Of a DNA stretch of 64,000 nt, positions 13,165 through 34,600 are shown piece after piece. The DNA is from Bugula neritina (lineage: Eukaryota; Bryozoa; Gymnolaemata; Cheilostomatida; Bugulidae), in contig OZ037765.1 of NCBI GenBank assembly GCA_964035545.1, positions 28,322,004 to 28,386,003 of the forward strand. The letters are read 5' to 3'. Below the pieces are notes generated by a model, which made no database searches, was not told where the DNA came from, and was given only the letters and a program-made list of their open reading frames with translations. Each line of letters begins with the position of its first letter. The first letter of the stretch is position 1. A program made the position numbers and the translations under genes.

Positions 13165-13864
13165 ATGGGGAAAAAGCATAATCTAGTGGAGGAGGTCATT
13201 GCTAAGAAGGTTGCCACAGTTGCAAGTATAGAGGGAGAGGAACTCCACCCAGAAGCAACAAATGCCTGTATAAAGCCTATTAATCATAAAGATTTGAACA
13301 TAATAATATGTTCCTTGAATAAGGTGAAAGTTTCTTTGAGACAAAAGAAGGTTCAGTTATTGACATTGGCACCAGAAAAATGGACCATTGATAAGGCATC
13401 TATAGAATTTGGAGTAAACAATTATCGTTGTGTTTCAAGTTAGAAAAATAAATATTTATTATAGTAGCAGACTGAAGAAATAGCAACGTATAAAAAGGTT
13501 ATCTCATGAGTTACAAGTTGCCAGTACAAGTGTGAAAAGCAAGTCTGGATAAGAAAAAAACTGCTGGGTTTTTATAGTCGTAAAAAAGTTAGCTTTTGTG
13601 TATTAGCTATAATGAAAATGGAAAAGCATAATAATTATAGCTGAGATGACATGTGAAAAGCTATCATGTATTAGGAAAAAAACTTTCCCAGCTTATGTAA
13701 AAACCCAACAATTACCTAGCACAGCAAGCCAGCAGACTGCAAAAAGAGTTCTGTCTGAATCAGATACTAAAGTCGGAAGACCATTTCTTCCAGCTATGAA
13801 AAAGAGAGTTGTAAATTTTTTAAGGATGATGAACATTAGACATGGCATGACGCCAATTACTTGA
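13165..13864 (+). pseudogene. Broken transposon-borne coding region, right copy
   Basis: The frame at 13165-13443 contains QLLTLAPEKWTIDKASIEF, which resembles a helix-turn-helix-like segment seen in transposon-associated proteins of invertebrates (recalled, not searched). It stops at 13441. A later frame (13646-13864) contains KVGRPFLPAMKKRVVNF, which continues the same protein type. The opposite copy reads directly from the first part into the second, so about 280 bases between 13430 and 13712 look inserted here, flanked by similar ACAATTA(T/C) sequences. It is non-functional as it stands. Confidence 0.55.
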
Positions 13865-15050
13865 TTCTTTAACCAGTACTAACCAAATTAGGGCGAGGTT
13901 AGGGCCATTGTGCTATATTTAGGCCCATCTGTTTCAAAAGCCACAATTATTTTCGGCATGTATTAAACACCACCGTCATCGAATTAATTAGGCCTATTGT
14001 GTTCAGGGCCATGGTGTTATATTTGGGTATGCTTTTGAAGCCTTCCTTGCCTCAGCTACTTAATGTACTTGATTCCAGCAAGATTTCAGCTGTTTCACAC
14101 CATTCACTCACAGAAATAACAGTTGCTACCTGAAACTTAATGGGAATATCATATAATGCCAATCGGCAGAATTTTTCTTACGATATTACACACAAATCAG
14201 ATTTTATTGTAATCTTCAGTAGATTTGACATATATAAGAAACATATATGTATCTACTTGATATTTTGAACAATATGAATAATAAAATATGTATGATCCCA
14301 ACATATTATATTGAAAAATTGCAATTTGCCGATTTTCGTACGCATACCATTTTTCCGTGCGATTTACTTCAAGTTTGGACAATATAAGGACGTTCAAATT
14401 TATGAATCTACAGAATACACTAAATGACGTTACAGAAAATGCTTGTTTGAAAGATTTTAATGTATTCAAACATCAGGTTACATCCTTGTGAAGTTGGGCG
14501 AATTTTCACATTTTCTTCACTTTGGGTGTCTATATCTCGGAAAATATTATTTTTAAAATTACAAAAATTAAGGAGTATAAAGTAACCATAATCAACTATT
14601 TATGGATAAAAATTCATGGAAGTAAAATAAAAATTAACGCCTTTTGTGATGTGGCAAATATTCGAATTTTTTCAAAATTTATAAAAATTTGCCAATGTTC
14701 AATGGCTTAGCATATATGCACACAAAGTATTCTGCAGTATGTGTTACTACTAGTGCAAATTAATAGGTGTTATCAAATCACACACCAAATTTTAAGGCTC
14801 AGTCTAGAAAAATAATGGAGATATGGACGTTTACAAATTGGTCTAAAAGTAAAAATCGCAAATTTTCCTCAAAATTTTTCCCAACCTTTGTTCATAGAAA
14901 TAGTCATTTCTCAAAAACTTTTTGTGTCAGGCCAGAAATATTCAAGAAAAGTACTTAGAACATGTGTAGGTCTATTTGGTGTAAATATGAACAAAATCTG
15001 AGACGCAAAGGCGTGGGCCATTGGTTGAGTTGACGCGGAATGACCCTATT

Positions 15051-15880
15051 ATTAAAAATATTGTGATTATCATTGTGATTATCATAATGATGATGCAATA
15101 TTAATTAAATATTATTATTACTTTATTTCATATTGACATTCATTATGATTATGATGATATTAATTAATTACTACCATTATGATTATCATTATGACATTAA
15201 CTCAGACTTCGACTATGAGGGCAGGCAAATTATTAACTAAATTTATCTTTATTAACTCAAAATACTATTATTAGAGATTCATGAATGTTATTAAACTAAA
15301 AATTAAACTGAAACTCATTCATTTAAATTTTAAATATTCGCATGATTTATAATTAGATTATCATATTAATTGATAATAATATTATTAAATTTAATATTGA
15401 TTATTATAATACAAATATAATCATATAATTATACTGAATTTAATTATATGAATTATGATAATCATAATGATTATGATATTCATGTTCATATTGGGTATTG
15501 AGCTTGACTATAAGTATAACTATTGTTGCACTTATACTTATAGTTGTTATTAATAATATTAATATGTATTTATTATTCAGTTTCACTTATAATTAATATT
15601 ATGGTCATACTTATAGTTATACCCAGTAGCAGTATCAGTATGACTGTATGAGTATCAGTATGACTATACTCAGTCTCATACTGTATAGCAATACTAATAG
15701 TTATACTAATACTAATAGTAAATACAATTAGTTATACTATTACACTTGGAGTAACAGTAATACTATTAGTATTACTTATACTTAGAGAGGTATAGTTACT
15801 GCAATTGTGACTCAGACTGCGTAAGCCCGTAACCGTAAGACTAAGAGTAAGAGTAAGACCTAAGTTTAAGTAAAACTAAA
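15051..15880. repeat. Simple-repeat field (ATTATG, ATAATT and ACTATS types)
   Basis: Dense, degenerate trinucleotide to hexanucleotide repeats of the ATTATGATTATCATTATG and AGTATCAGTATGACTATA kinds, with many short inverted blocks. No coding frame. Confidence 0.65.
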
Positions 15881-18347
15881 AGTTTTTGGTTAAAAAAATC
15901 ACATTCAGTTTCACTGACGATTGACATACTTACGCTGTGATGTGCTAAATGCACTGTAAATGTCTTATTACAATTATACGTAATTGCACCAAATGCAATG
16001 TGAATAGAGTCGTGAATTTTAATTTAAGTGAATCACTTCGTCTTCAGATGTCAAGCTTGTACTACTACTACTACTACTACTAGTACTACTACGTCTACAG
16101 TCTACACCTAGGGCTAGTTACAGGAAATTTTTTCCATGGAAAACAGCGAATAACTGGAAGCTTCCTTTATTTCTTACTCGGGTTGCAACTGTAGAGTTAT
16201 TCCACCTAAACTTAGTGGGATAACTCCGCATCAACTTGGTCTAGCTAGGAAACATGATATTATATTACCATTCATGCTTCTCTATCTTTTTAAGATTAAC
16301 AACCTATATCAGCTATATGTAACAGAAGATTAATTGTAAACAGCTTCATGAGACTTTTAACCTGTTTAAGTGAACCGTTTTGGATGCAAGCATGGCCAAC
16401 CAAAAAGGATAAGTGAAAATGTTTTTCCCATAATTTTTTTACACTGATTTTACGTGTGATTTCCTTACTGAAAAGCTGCCGACTATATAATAAAGTGCTC
16501 TATATATTATTGAGAGGTACTATAAAGTTTTCACTTCACGTTCTCAAGACTTATGACCAATTGTGGTTTCTGGTACATAAGTAGAGTCTGGTGCTCATTT
16601 ACTGCTGAACAAACTACTAGGCTGAAGAGGCGCAAGGGTTGGATTTCATTTTTATTTCTAACATTGATAAACCTTTGTCAACCTTTACATACAACCTTTC
16701 TCATATAACCAACCAGGAATCAACCAACCTTGCTCACTACTAACTGTAAAACCTATATTAAACAATATTAACTGTATAGTACATGACCAAATGACAGCAA
16801 TACAAAAACATAAATACAAGAAATATCATTATTTACATTGATGATTGAAGCTACATTAGTATAAATCATCTCAAAAGGACAAAACTTGAGTATAACATAA
16901 TATAGTATAACTACCTTGTGAGTCTATGCTTAGTAGTTGTCCTACTAATTAATCAAGTGTAGGTATTCACTATTTGCTTGTTATATGGGAGAAATTTTGC
17001 ATAGCTAGGTGCCTAAAATAAAGGCTGTTCTTTTATGCAGCAGCTTATATATCTTAATATCTTTATGGAATAGCTTGCTATAAAGCGTTTAAGCTGAGCC
17101 ATTCTAGTTTCACAATTGAATTAACAATATGAACTAGTAGAGGACCGGCCACAAACCCTGACCCAGATGAAGTGCAGTCTTTAGGCCCAGTCCAGTGCAA
17201 AAAGCTGTTCAAGCACTTTCGGCTTATAAACCATATAGCTTAATGAATTCGCTTATTTTTCAATTGATTTGTTAAATGGTAAATTTGGTGTCTAAAGAAA
17301 AGTTTCAAATTTGTTTGTAGCTGAGCTCCTTTAGAATTGGGCAATGGTTTTCGGCATACTTGTTTGCAGTGCCCCAAGTAGTACAAATGCTAGATATTGC
17401 AATCTTCCACATTAGTTACATACATGTATATACAGGCCTGGTTTTCGACTATTAATTTAGGGGGGGAGGGGGCAACTGTTTTAATTTGTGGGCTGATAAC
17501 TCTCTCATAGCAACACTAGAAACTGAAGAGCTGCTTCAGCATTTACGTACAGGCTGTGACAATAATGGATAATTTCATAGTAAACTGTAAGTCACCAAAT
17601 ATTATGCAGGTGACATTAGATGAGCGGTCAGTCAATAAAAAAAAATCTTTGACGAATGTGGCTGTTAATAGAGCTGGATGTCTATTTTTAGAACTTTAAC
17701 AAAAACATGCTAGTAAATGGAGACCATATTTACTAGACTTACAAAGAGAAGTAAGATAAAGGGTGAAGCGTTGAAGAACTTTTTAAAAGGTAAAGTATAC
17801 AAAGCTACTGAATATCTCTCACTAGCACAATTTCACTTGATTATTTGCATTGGTATAAAAATTAACAATCTATTTTGCTAAACAAATCAATAATCAAATT
17901 ATCTCCCCTCTTCTTTCATGCATGGTGACTGGTTTTAGTTTGTTGGATCTAGTATATTATTGTTATCAATAGGTGCAGTTGGAGGACTGCAAATCTTAGG
18001 TCTATAATCTATATACCACACGGTTATGGTCAGTATTCAACTTTATAACTGGCTTATTCTTATTGAAAATTTGCATTATCCAAAGAATTGCAACTGACTT
18101 CACAGAAAATAGAGTAGAACATTTTATTTTCACAGATGACTTCCAAGGCATAAGGCAATACAATATTACAAGAACGTATTACATAAAAACATATCTATAC
18201 ATGGAACTATTTTTTGTATACCAAAACCAAGGAATGGGCACCTAACATATAGAAGGAATTGAACACAATTCAGAATGTAACAACACAGATACTTGTCCAA
18301 ACCATGCTGGAGATTGTTTTTAGTCAGAAATCAATAATAAATTATCC
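15881..18347. other. Non-coding interval with short (ACT)n tract
   Basis: No exon recognised. An (ACT)n tract lies at about 16060-16092. A G-rich run (GGGGGGGAGGGGGC) lies at about 17461-17473. The right-hand end should hold the HSP10 3' UTR; a minus-strand AATAAA is present at 18123-18128. Confidence 0.5.
18123..18128 (-). terminator. Candidate poly(A) signal of HSP10
   Basis: AATAAA on the minus strand, 220 bases beyond the HSP10 stop codon. Assigned by position only. Confidence 0.4.
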
Positions 18348-19341
18348 TCACTTATCAAAGACTCCCAAAATATCATCATCTCTCACTAAGGTGTACTCCT
18401 GAAACAAAGAAAAAACATCAACATGAGAACAGTGTTTTATTATATCAAAGCAACTTAACATATAATTATAAGATGCACTATCGGAAAAAACATACACACC
18501 TCATCATTGAGAGTTACTTTCGTTCCACCGTACTCAGGAAGAAGGACTTTGTCCCCGACTGCAACAGCTGGGGGAACAACCGTGCCGCTGTCAAGTCGAG
18601 ATCCAGGACCAACTGATACCACAGTTCCTTGTAAAACTTTACCAAGAGATTTTTCTGGCAGCATTATTCCTCCTTTAGTTTTAGTTTCAGCAGCCAGGCG
18701 CTGGATCAATACACGATTCATAAGAGGTCTGAAACTTGCAGCCTATATGAATATAAAATGGCAACATTTGAATGAAAAAAAAACATTAAGTAAAATAGAT
18801 GATAGTATTAGTATAAGTGATATAAGTAATCAATTTTAGCACGTATTGGCAGAGTTATAGGGAATGAAAGTTATTTTCACAACAACAAATCGCTCATAAT
18901 ATCTTAATTTCAATCAAATTCAATAAAAATTTCAGTTACAAATTTGTTTTCAAAACTTGAAAGAATTTTCATCTCTAATACAGCACTATGACTATCCTAA
19001 CAAATTATTATTATCACTGTAAAGATAACTGGAAGACTTTCTGTCAAAATGATTGAAAGAACTTCTGAGAATATGGAATATTTATTGTACAATTTATTAA
19101 ACACAGAGTCTAGCAATCTGATTTGTAAAACTTTGCAAACTTTGAAGTGAGAGCATGGCCAAGACCTGACAAAAAACTACCGACTACACTTCGAGTACGA
19201 GTTCGACTTCAAGCAACAACTAAGTTTTAGTTTATTATTTACCGTTACGTAAATTTGCTATTAACAATATAATTTATATTATCATTATGATATTGAACTC
19301 TTATCATCAGTATCAGTATGGATTAATACGATTCTTACCAT
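18348..19341 (-). CDS. HSPE1: Mitochondrial 10 kDa chaperonin (HSP10/cpn10)
   Basis: Three exons: 19341-19339 (ATG alone, followed by GTAAGA), 18742-18500 and 18398-18348 (stop), coding for 98 residues. The protein begins MAASFRPLMNRVLIQRLAAE and holds the mobile-loop region KGGIMLPEK, GKVLQGTVVSVGPG, the VGDKVLLPEYGGTKV signature and a final EYTLVRDDDILGVFDK. Length and motifs match cpn10. It forms the heptameric lid of the HSP60 ring in the mitochondrial matrix. The one-codon first exon is inferred: ATG next to a good donor, joining in frame to the expected Ala-Ala-Ser-Phe-Arg start. A small first coding exon is also known in vertebrate HSPE1. HSP60 lies head to head on the plus strand, the conserved animal arrangement. 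Confidence 0.93.
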
Positions 19342-27356
<8,015 letters not shown>

Positions 27357-27592
27357 TATTTAACAATGTTCATGTAATATACTACTGTGCTCTGTTGTCT
27401 ATATAGGCCAATAGTGGCTGTAGACATTTACTAAACAAAATATCTCACAAGTGAAAATTTTAATGGCCAACATTGGAAAGGGATGGCTGCTTACGAATAA
27501 TTTCAAGCTTATACTTGTAAATAATGTATTTCTTTTTTACAACATTCAAACAGCATTTTGATGCTCATCTTTGCCACTAGATGCTAAAGGCA

Positions 27593-27598
27593 AATAAA
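27593..27598 (+). terminator. Candidate poly(A) signal of HSP60
   Basis: AATAAA 237 bases after the HSP60 stop codon. Confidence 0.45.
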
Positions 27599-28629
27599 AG
27601 GCACAAACAGCAAATCAATTCTGCTTTGTTTACTTGCCACTATGATTTGTAATATAGTTGCAAAGCAAATGTTCAATTGTATTATAAAGCTGAAGCAAGT
27701 GAAAGATCGTTTGAATGCATTGGTGTTCAGTTGATTAAACTTTTTGGTCAGTAGGCACATTGAAAAGCTGCTTGGTGAGTTTTGTGCTGGACCTTTCAAT
27801 TTTAGTTTGGAGTTGTGTCTCCCAATCATGTGTATAGCATACAGTGAAAATGTAATATAGGTGTCGGATGTCAATCTGTTTCAATTAATGACGAATTTTG
27901 TCATTCCAGGATTTTACCTTTTTCACTTGACAGAATACAGATTTTATTTATAACATATGCAATATAATATTTGTTTAATGATATATATATATACAATGTG
28001 GTCTTGTCACTATCTCAGTAGATCATAAGTAGTGTTTTTACACACAATATAAAATGAAACAGAATGAATTTTAGCAGTCTCGAAGAACTAACAATAACAA
28101 TAGTTATTATCAAAGCAGAAAAATCTGCACCATCTGTGAATATACATATTCAAGATACTTGCACTACAAAGTCAAGATTACACTTGAAATGAGGCTAAAA
28201 TTATCTAATTAATAACGAGATTTTCAAAACTAGTAGGTCACATACTAAAATACAAGCCTACATAAAGCTATTATTAGACTTGAGGCAAATGGGTAAAACA
28301 AAACCGAGATCAATAAAAATGAGAGAAAAGGTAATCATCACCTTTTGCAGAACACTAAAAGTTTAAAATGGTTGTGGGCTCATGATTGTGACTAAAGCAG
28401 AGGCTTTGTATTCTGAATAAGATCATTGAGATAACAGACTATAAATAAAATGTCAACTAAAACTAGTGAAGCCTAAGTATTGAAGAGTTGGCTAAGTTAA
28501 TATTTTTAACAACTCCTCACTTGCAGTAGAGCAAAAACCTTACACAGAGTATGAATAATGAGCTAAAATAACTTATTGGCAATTAAATAAATGTGGAGTG
28601 GTTGAATGCCTCAGCCTATCCATCCATCT
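27599..28629. other. Non-coding interval between HSP60 and the FAM117-type gene
   Basis: The two genes end toward each other here. No exon was recognised. A minus-strand AATAAA (27943-27948) could serve the FAM117-type transcript but is about 680 bases from its stop codon. Confidence 0.4.
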
Positions 28630-31600
28630 CTAATGGGCATCATCCACAACTTGTGCGTGTGCAGTGTCTATACTTTGTCTGTAAACTTTCAAATACTGAA
28701 ATGCTGATGTAGCACTTGGTTGAAATGTTTTTGATGGAGCAATCAAGCAAAACTCTGAAAACTTTGGTACAATGGTTCTACAAACAAAAACCAACAAGCA
28801 TAAAAGCCATGAAACGTGTCATTAAAATTGCTGCAACAAACATGCAAATGAAAAATAATCAATTTAAATAGGTAAAGCTAGAATTACTATGATTAAAGCC
28901 TAAAGAAGGTGATAGAACTGATTAAACCATTGCTGCTTACACACTCTCATATTGAATGGATTTGGTAAAAATATGCTGAGAAAATGCTAAACTTACAATT
29001 CATCTATGATCTTTATTTTTTCTGCGCCATCTGGTGGTTGTCTCATAAACTCACTGTTAGGCCTGGGACTGCTAGTCATTTTTAAAAGGGCTCCGTTGAT
29101 GTCCTCTGCAATAGTAAATGAAGGAACATACAATATATAGGTGGGTACAGTAAAAGTTGCCAGCAGTATTTCTACAGCTTAGATCTGATGCGTGAACATG
29201 TATGCATGCCATTCAAGTCAACCTCTATAAGCCTTTTAGCCTACCCCACAAAAGTTTAATAATTATCCACTCACATCAACAAGTGAAAATAATTCATTTT
29301 ATTCTTTCCATTATTGATATTGAATATTACCATAAATAATATATTCAGACAAGCAGCAATGCAAGACATAAAAACTATTCATTTGGCTGGCTACTAGCTC
29401 AAGTCTATTTATTTTATCAGCAAAAGTATTATGGTTGAATGACTCAAAGGGATATGTGCAATACTATATACTAGCAAATTGCATTACACCAATACAAAAG
29501 CCCTTAATAGTAGTAAATTCAGCATTCACTAAATCTAATGTGTGCAAATGTTTAACTGTACTGTGAAATGGGGCAGAAGCGAGTATCCAAGCAATGTTAT
29601 TTTCTATATGAATATAAACTCTAACACGTGATGATGGAGCAGAGGGAGAGAGTGGAACTAACGGGCACAGTTTGTGATATTTATTACAGCTTTGTACACA
29701 AGCTATGCACTGGAGGAGTAAACAGTGCAACATTGATTTCACCTCCTATGAGACAGTAGAAACTGCAGCCCAAGGCTAAATAATTTGGATAGTTTCAGGG
29801 TGTAATAGTATGAATCTGAACGAGGCGTAAAGAGGCCACTTACCATTATTTTCAGTCGTTCCCGGGTCCTCTAGCTCAAATTGCTCTACAATATAATTAA
29901 GTGACAACTGGTGTTATTGACATTAAACTAGCTCAGAGCTGTGATCACAGCCCATCTATCATGTGTGTTCATACCATGTAATACAGTAGTTATAGGTGAC
30001 TGCTAGTCATTACATTCTTCATTATAATAATATGTTAGTAAAGGTTCCTATAATTATTTTTTGTAGCTTTTTGGAAACTGTAACTTGCCCTTTCAGTTCA
30101 TTTGCATGATTACTATCTTACACTGTACTGAGTACAAATGAAAATCATTACTAACCCAATATGTTACATAAAGCCTAGCTAGAAATACGAGCTACTGCAC
30201 TGACATCGTATCTCTATGCTGAACAATACATTACAAATTGTGTTAGAATTGGACATTTGATACAGAGTGTGATAGCAAACATTCTCAAAGGAGTGAGATG
30301 TTTAATTTGGAGTAAGGTCTTGGAGTGGTTAGAATTATACTTTGAGAACAAAAGAATGTACAAGCAGGCATATTGGAGCAGCAAGTGAAGCTATGATTTA
30401 ATCAAAATTTTATGTAATAATATTTCATGTAAAATAATGAAAGTATTAATTAAAATTTTAATTTCCTTTGCCAAAACATTTCCTTACTGCCTCTAGCACT
30501 ACCACTGCTACTACTACTGGTACTACTACTGTTGCTACTACTGCTATTACTACTAAAACCACTACTACTACTACCACTACCACTACTACTATTAGTGCTA
30601 CTACTACTAATACCACTACTAATACCACTACTAATACCACTACTACTACCACCACCACTACCACCACCACTACTACTACCACTACTACTACTACTGCTAC
30701 TACTACTACTACTACTAGTAGTGCTAGTGCTACTACTGTTACCACTACTGCAGTGTGCTACTACTGTTGCCACTATTCATACTTCTACCATCACTGTTAA
30801 TTAATACAGTCACTGCTACCACCATTAAACTGCTACTCATACTAGGAGTGCAACTGCCAAATATTTGATGCCCTGCCTGTTAAACTGTAGGTAAACTATT
30901 TCTCTAGCTGAAGTAAGTACATGTGGCTTGCTTGTGGTTATATTTAGCAGTCATAAATATTACACTGTAGAAATAAAACGTAATAATACTAAAGTAGATG
31001 GAGTTTATGTAGTTGAACTATGGTAAATAGGAAAATAATACACCATTTGTAATAAATGTTGATAGCTTTAATGTGTTATTCAGAGTTTGTGGTTGATATT
31101 GCCAGGTCTGTGTAACTCGTAAAGGTGTGGTGTGTAGAATGATAACGTTATGCCAACAACACCTTTCCCTGCTTTCATGTACAACTGAATGCTGACATGC
31201 CTGCAGTATTACGCTGCCTTACCTAGGTTGATATTAAACACATGTCATATGCTGTGCTCTAGCACCGTGGCTGTACGGTGTGTACAAGTCTGCACCATCT
31301 TACCTGGAATAAAAGATGGGCTAGCAGATCGTGAACTAATCTCTTCATCACTTTGAGACGAACAGCGGGAGTTATCCGAACACTCATAATTATCCTTGAC
31401 TTCCAACATGACTGGCGCTGTGTAGGAAAGACTGTCTCCCCCAGTCACCAGGTTAGAGGTCTGTGAGAGAAGTTCACATATCGGAGCTCTGTGACCATCA
31501 GGATTATCTGCCAGCTAAAGTAGAAATTGACAACATCTACACCGGCTAATGGTGGTGGCTGGCCGGGATAGTCACTTGTTTATTAAACTTATACAAATGA

Positions 31601-34600
31601 TCCGCCCAGAAGAAGAATTTCACATAAAAATGAACATAATGGCCAGGATGAGCAAATAAATTGAGATTTTATCTTAATTATACAAACAAGCTATACTCAC
31701 TTTACTATCACGGTCTAAATGATAATAAAATAAGACATACAACACTTGATTGTTAGAGGCTATCGCCCTTTCCCGTGTGTGATGTCAGCCCCACTGCAGC
31801 CACATTGAGACACGGAAACAGTCTGAGCAAACTCAAATCTATACATTCAGGGCCAGTATTTATAAAATAACTTTACCAAAGTATTTAAATTGTAGTCAAA
31901 CTTGAGTAACTAATGAAATATTTTTGACAAAAAAACAAAATGAAGACTTAGCCTTAGCTCAAGGTAGAAGTTGGGGGAGAGACTGGTCACTCAACCAAAT
32001 GGAATACATAAATAAACAGTCTTTAATTTTACTGCCTGCATGTTTTTATAATTAGATAGAGTATTTTTAAAAAAATGCATATTATAACACAGATTTTAAA
32101 CAAACAGGAAAATTTCCTCCTGTTTTTTTTTTTACACCCATTTAATAAACTTCATACATTTGTGATGATAATTTAACTGCCAGCACTACATGGAGACAAG
32201 GCACCACAATAACCACAAGTTGGGAAGGTTGACTCAAGAGATAATGTAAATGTCAGATTCACACTATAATATTTCAGTTTGTCTAAATTTCTAGGTAAAA
32301 GGTAATTTAAGAGTTCACAATAATACACATAGAACAAGATGCCTGGCCACTTACAGATATGTCGGCTGTGGGCAACACTCCACCAGCTATTATCAGCTTC
32401 TCCACCTCCTAAAACAACCAATAGGCATACCTGTTACGCCTTATCATAGCCAAAAATAATTTTAGATAATGTTTTGCCAGTCAATCAATTATTAAAGTAT
32501 TAGTTAGTGTATTTTCTTAGCAAACAATTCTTCAAGTAATAGCAGCCAAGTTCGGTTGTTGCTATTTAACTTAATAAAGATAGAAGTTACTGTTAGCTAC
32601 TATCAGCAACTGTTACACAAGTATACTCATATATTTTAATCTTTAAACTGAGACAGCATGTATGTTGATAAAATATCTCCGGATTATTATAATCAACACT
32701 GACACTGCTAAGTAGCAACTGCCATACATAATCTCTATACGTTTAACCAAACAGCAATAATACTCCGAAATATCGCATTACAAGTATACAAATTTGTCTT
32801 TCAATCGGGTCCTGGAAGCCTATTACTATTAAACTGACTTTTCACTGGAAGTACATATTGAATAAGGCTGGTCACGTAGGAGAAAGTAATTTTTTAGTCA
32901 ATTTCTGTTGTGAATTACAGCAGCTATATCAAATGACTCACAGTACCAACTCAACAATTAGCAGACGTACACTTGAGTATGAAACAATGCAGAGTTAACA
33001 AGTAACAAAGTGGGAGGTTTATTTACCTGACTGAATCCTTCAACACTGCCTCTAGCTTTCCCTGGGGTGCCTCGAGGGGCTACAAAAACACCACCAGTGG
33101 AACTAGAAGCTGGAATCTTGATAGGCACAGATGTAGGTGTGTTGGTACCGAGTGTGTTGATGGCGCAAACAGGGCTGAGCCTGTGCTGCAGACTAGGACT
33201 ACCACTTGGCAGTCCTCCATTTCTTTGAAGTTTATGTTTTATCTGAAAAAAAGGAAAATAATCCTACATTACAAGAGATAATCAGAATTCTAGAGAGTCC
33301 ACAGGCAACGGCAGAGTATTTATGAATTTAACAGAGCTCAGTGTAAAGGCAAAGTACACAGCACTAACATCTACTAGCTACTGTGTACTACTAACTACTG
33401 TGTACTACTAACTACTGTGTACTAGTAACTACTGTGTACTACTAACTACTGTGTACTACTAACTACTGTGTACTACTAACTACTGTGTACTACTAACTAC
33501 TGTGTACTACTAACTACTGTGTACTACTAACTACTGTGTACTACTAACTACTGTGTACTACTAACTACTGTGTACTGCTAGCTACTGTGTACCACTAACT
33601 ACTGTGTACTGCTACCTACTGTGTACTAGTTATTACTGTGTACTAATGACTACTACATTATATGTGTGATATATCTAATCTACCAGAATATGGAAAGAAT
33701 ACACGTAAATTACTTCTAGAGTAACATTTGAAAACACAGCAGCATTTAAAATATACCCAAAACATGTTTTAAAGCTTTTTAACGCATTTTTTGAATAAAA
33801 ATTGAATTTACATTTTTCAACTTTTGGTCACCACTACCAACTGATTGTGATCTGCATTTATTGAGTTTAGAAGACCTTCTTCTATCATGAGGTTCTTCCC
33901 AGTCAGATGGAGTCTAGAATCAAAGCAATAGAACAGGTGATGAGCATTAACATGGGCATACAGCTATCTTCTACAATTCAGTGATTCTTGACAGCTAGCC
34001 ATGCATTGTGCATTACAGAGTATGTGCTGTATTGCTAGTAGAGACAGTCTATTTTTAATCAGTAGGTTGTAAGCAAGCTGCATGTATATTATAGCTTTGT
34101 GGGTTGCTAACTAAGCTAGCTAGCTACGGTTTTATTGTTCTAATGAAATATGTGTAGTATTATAATACTTGAGCTACTCTGAAGCACAGCACAAAAACTT
34201 CTCAGTTGATAATATATTGAATGCGGTATTTTAGGTGTACAAAAAGTATACAATCTTTAGGGAATGTAAAGCAATACTATGATGGAAAGATATTTGTTCA
34301 GCACAAACTGAATAGCACAACTATATAACTGAAATGCTATATTCATACGCCAAGCATTAACTTAGTCTTAGAGCTAATTTGACTTTAACAAAACCTGTTT
34401 GTGTACACACTGAATAATTTATAACCCCATATAGCTTGAACCAAGGATGGATTCAAGCATAGCATTGTAGATGTGTGTGTATGTCTATGTGTATAAATAT
34501 TCTTATATTCTTGGTCAATAGATTTGAAAGTGCTATTGTGAGCAAGTGTCAGTATTGCTACAACAATTGCCAGTAAATGCTTATTGTGCGTCTCAAATTG

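Larger units (their letters stand above)
11317..15046. mobile_element. Palindromic DNA transposon (inverted dimer) with 1.1 kb near-identical arms
   Basis: The left end GGGTCATTCCATGTCAA and the right end (ending GGAATGACCC) are inverted copies. The similarity continues inward for more than 1.1 kb (11317 to about 12490 against about 13870 to 15046). The two arms encode mirror-image 90-residue frames (11903-12175 plus, 14197-14469 minus) that differ at only 8 positions. The inner parts, about 12490-12930 and 13130-13870, are also inverted relatives but more diverged. The element is flanked by TATT on both sides (11313-11316 and 15047-15050), a likely 4-bp target duplication. No intact transposase was found. 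The superfamily is not assigned. Confidence 0.85.

Noticed and set aside
11903-14469. Mirror 90-codon frames in the transposon arms as host genes
   Set aside because: They lie within inverted transposon arms with no recognisable domain; reported only as part of the element.
30450-30804. Four overlapping frames of poly-Ser, poly-Val, poly-Thr and poly-Leu on both strands
   Set aside because: They are translations of an intronic (ACT)n microsatellite.
33366-33650. CRISPR-like array
   Set aside because: The 17-base units are contiguous with no unique spacers, and the genome is eukaryotic.
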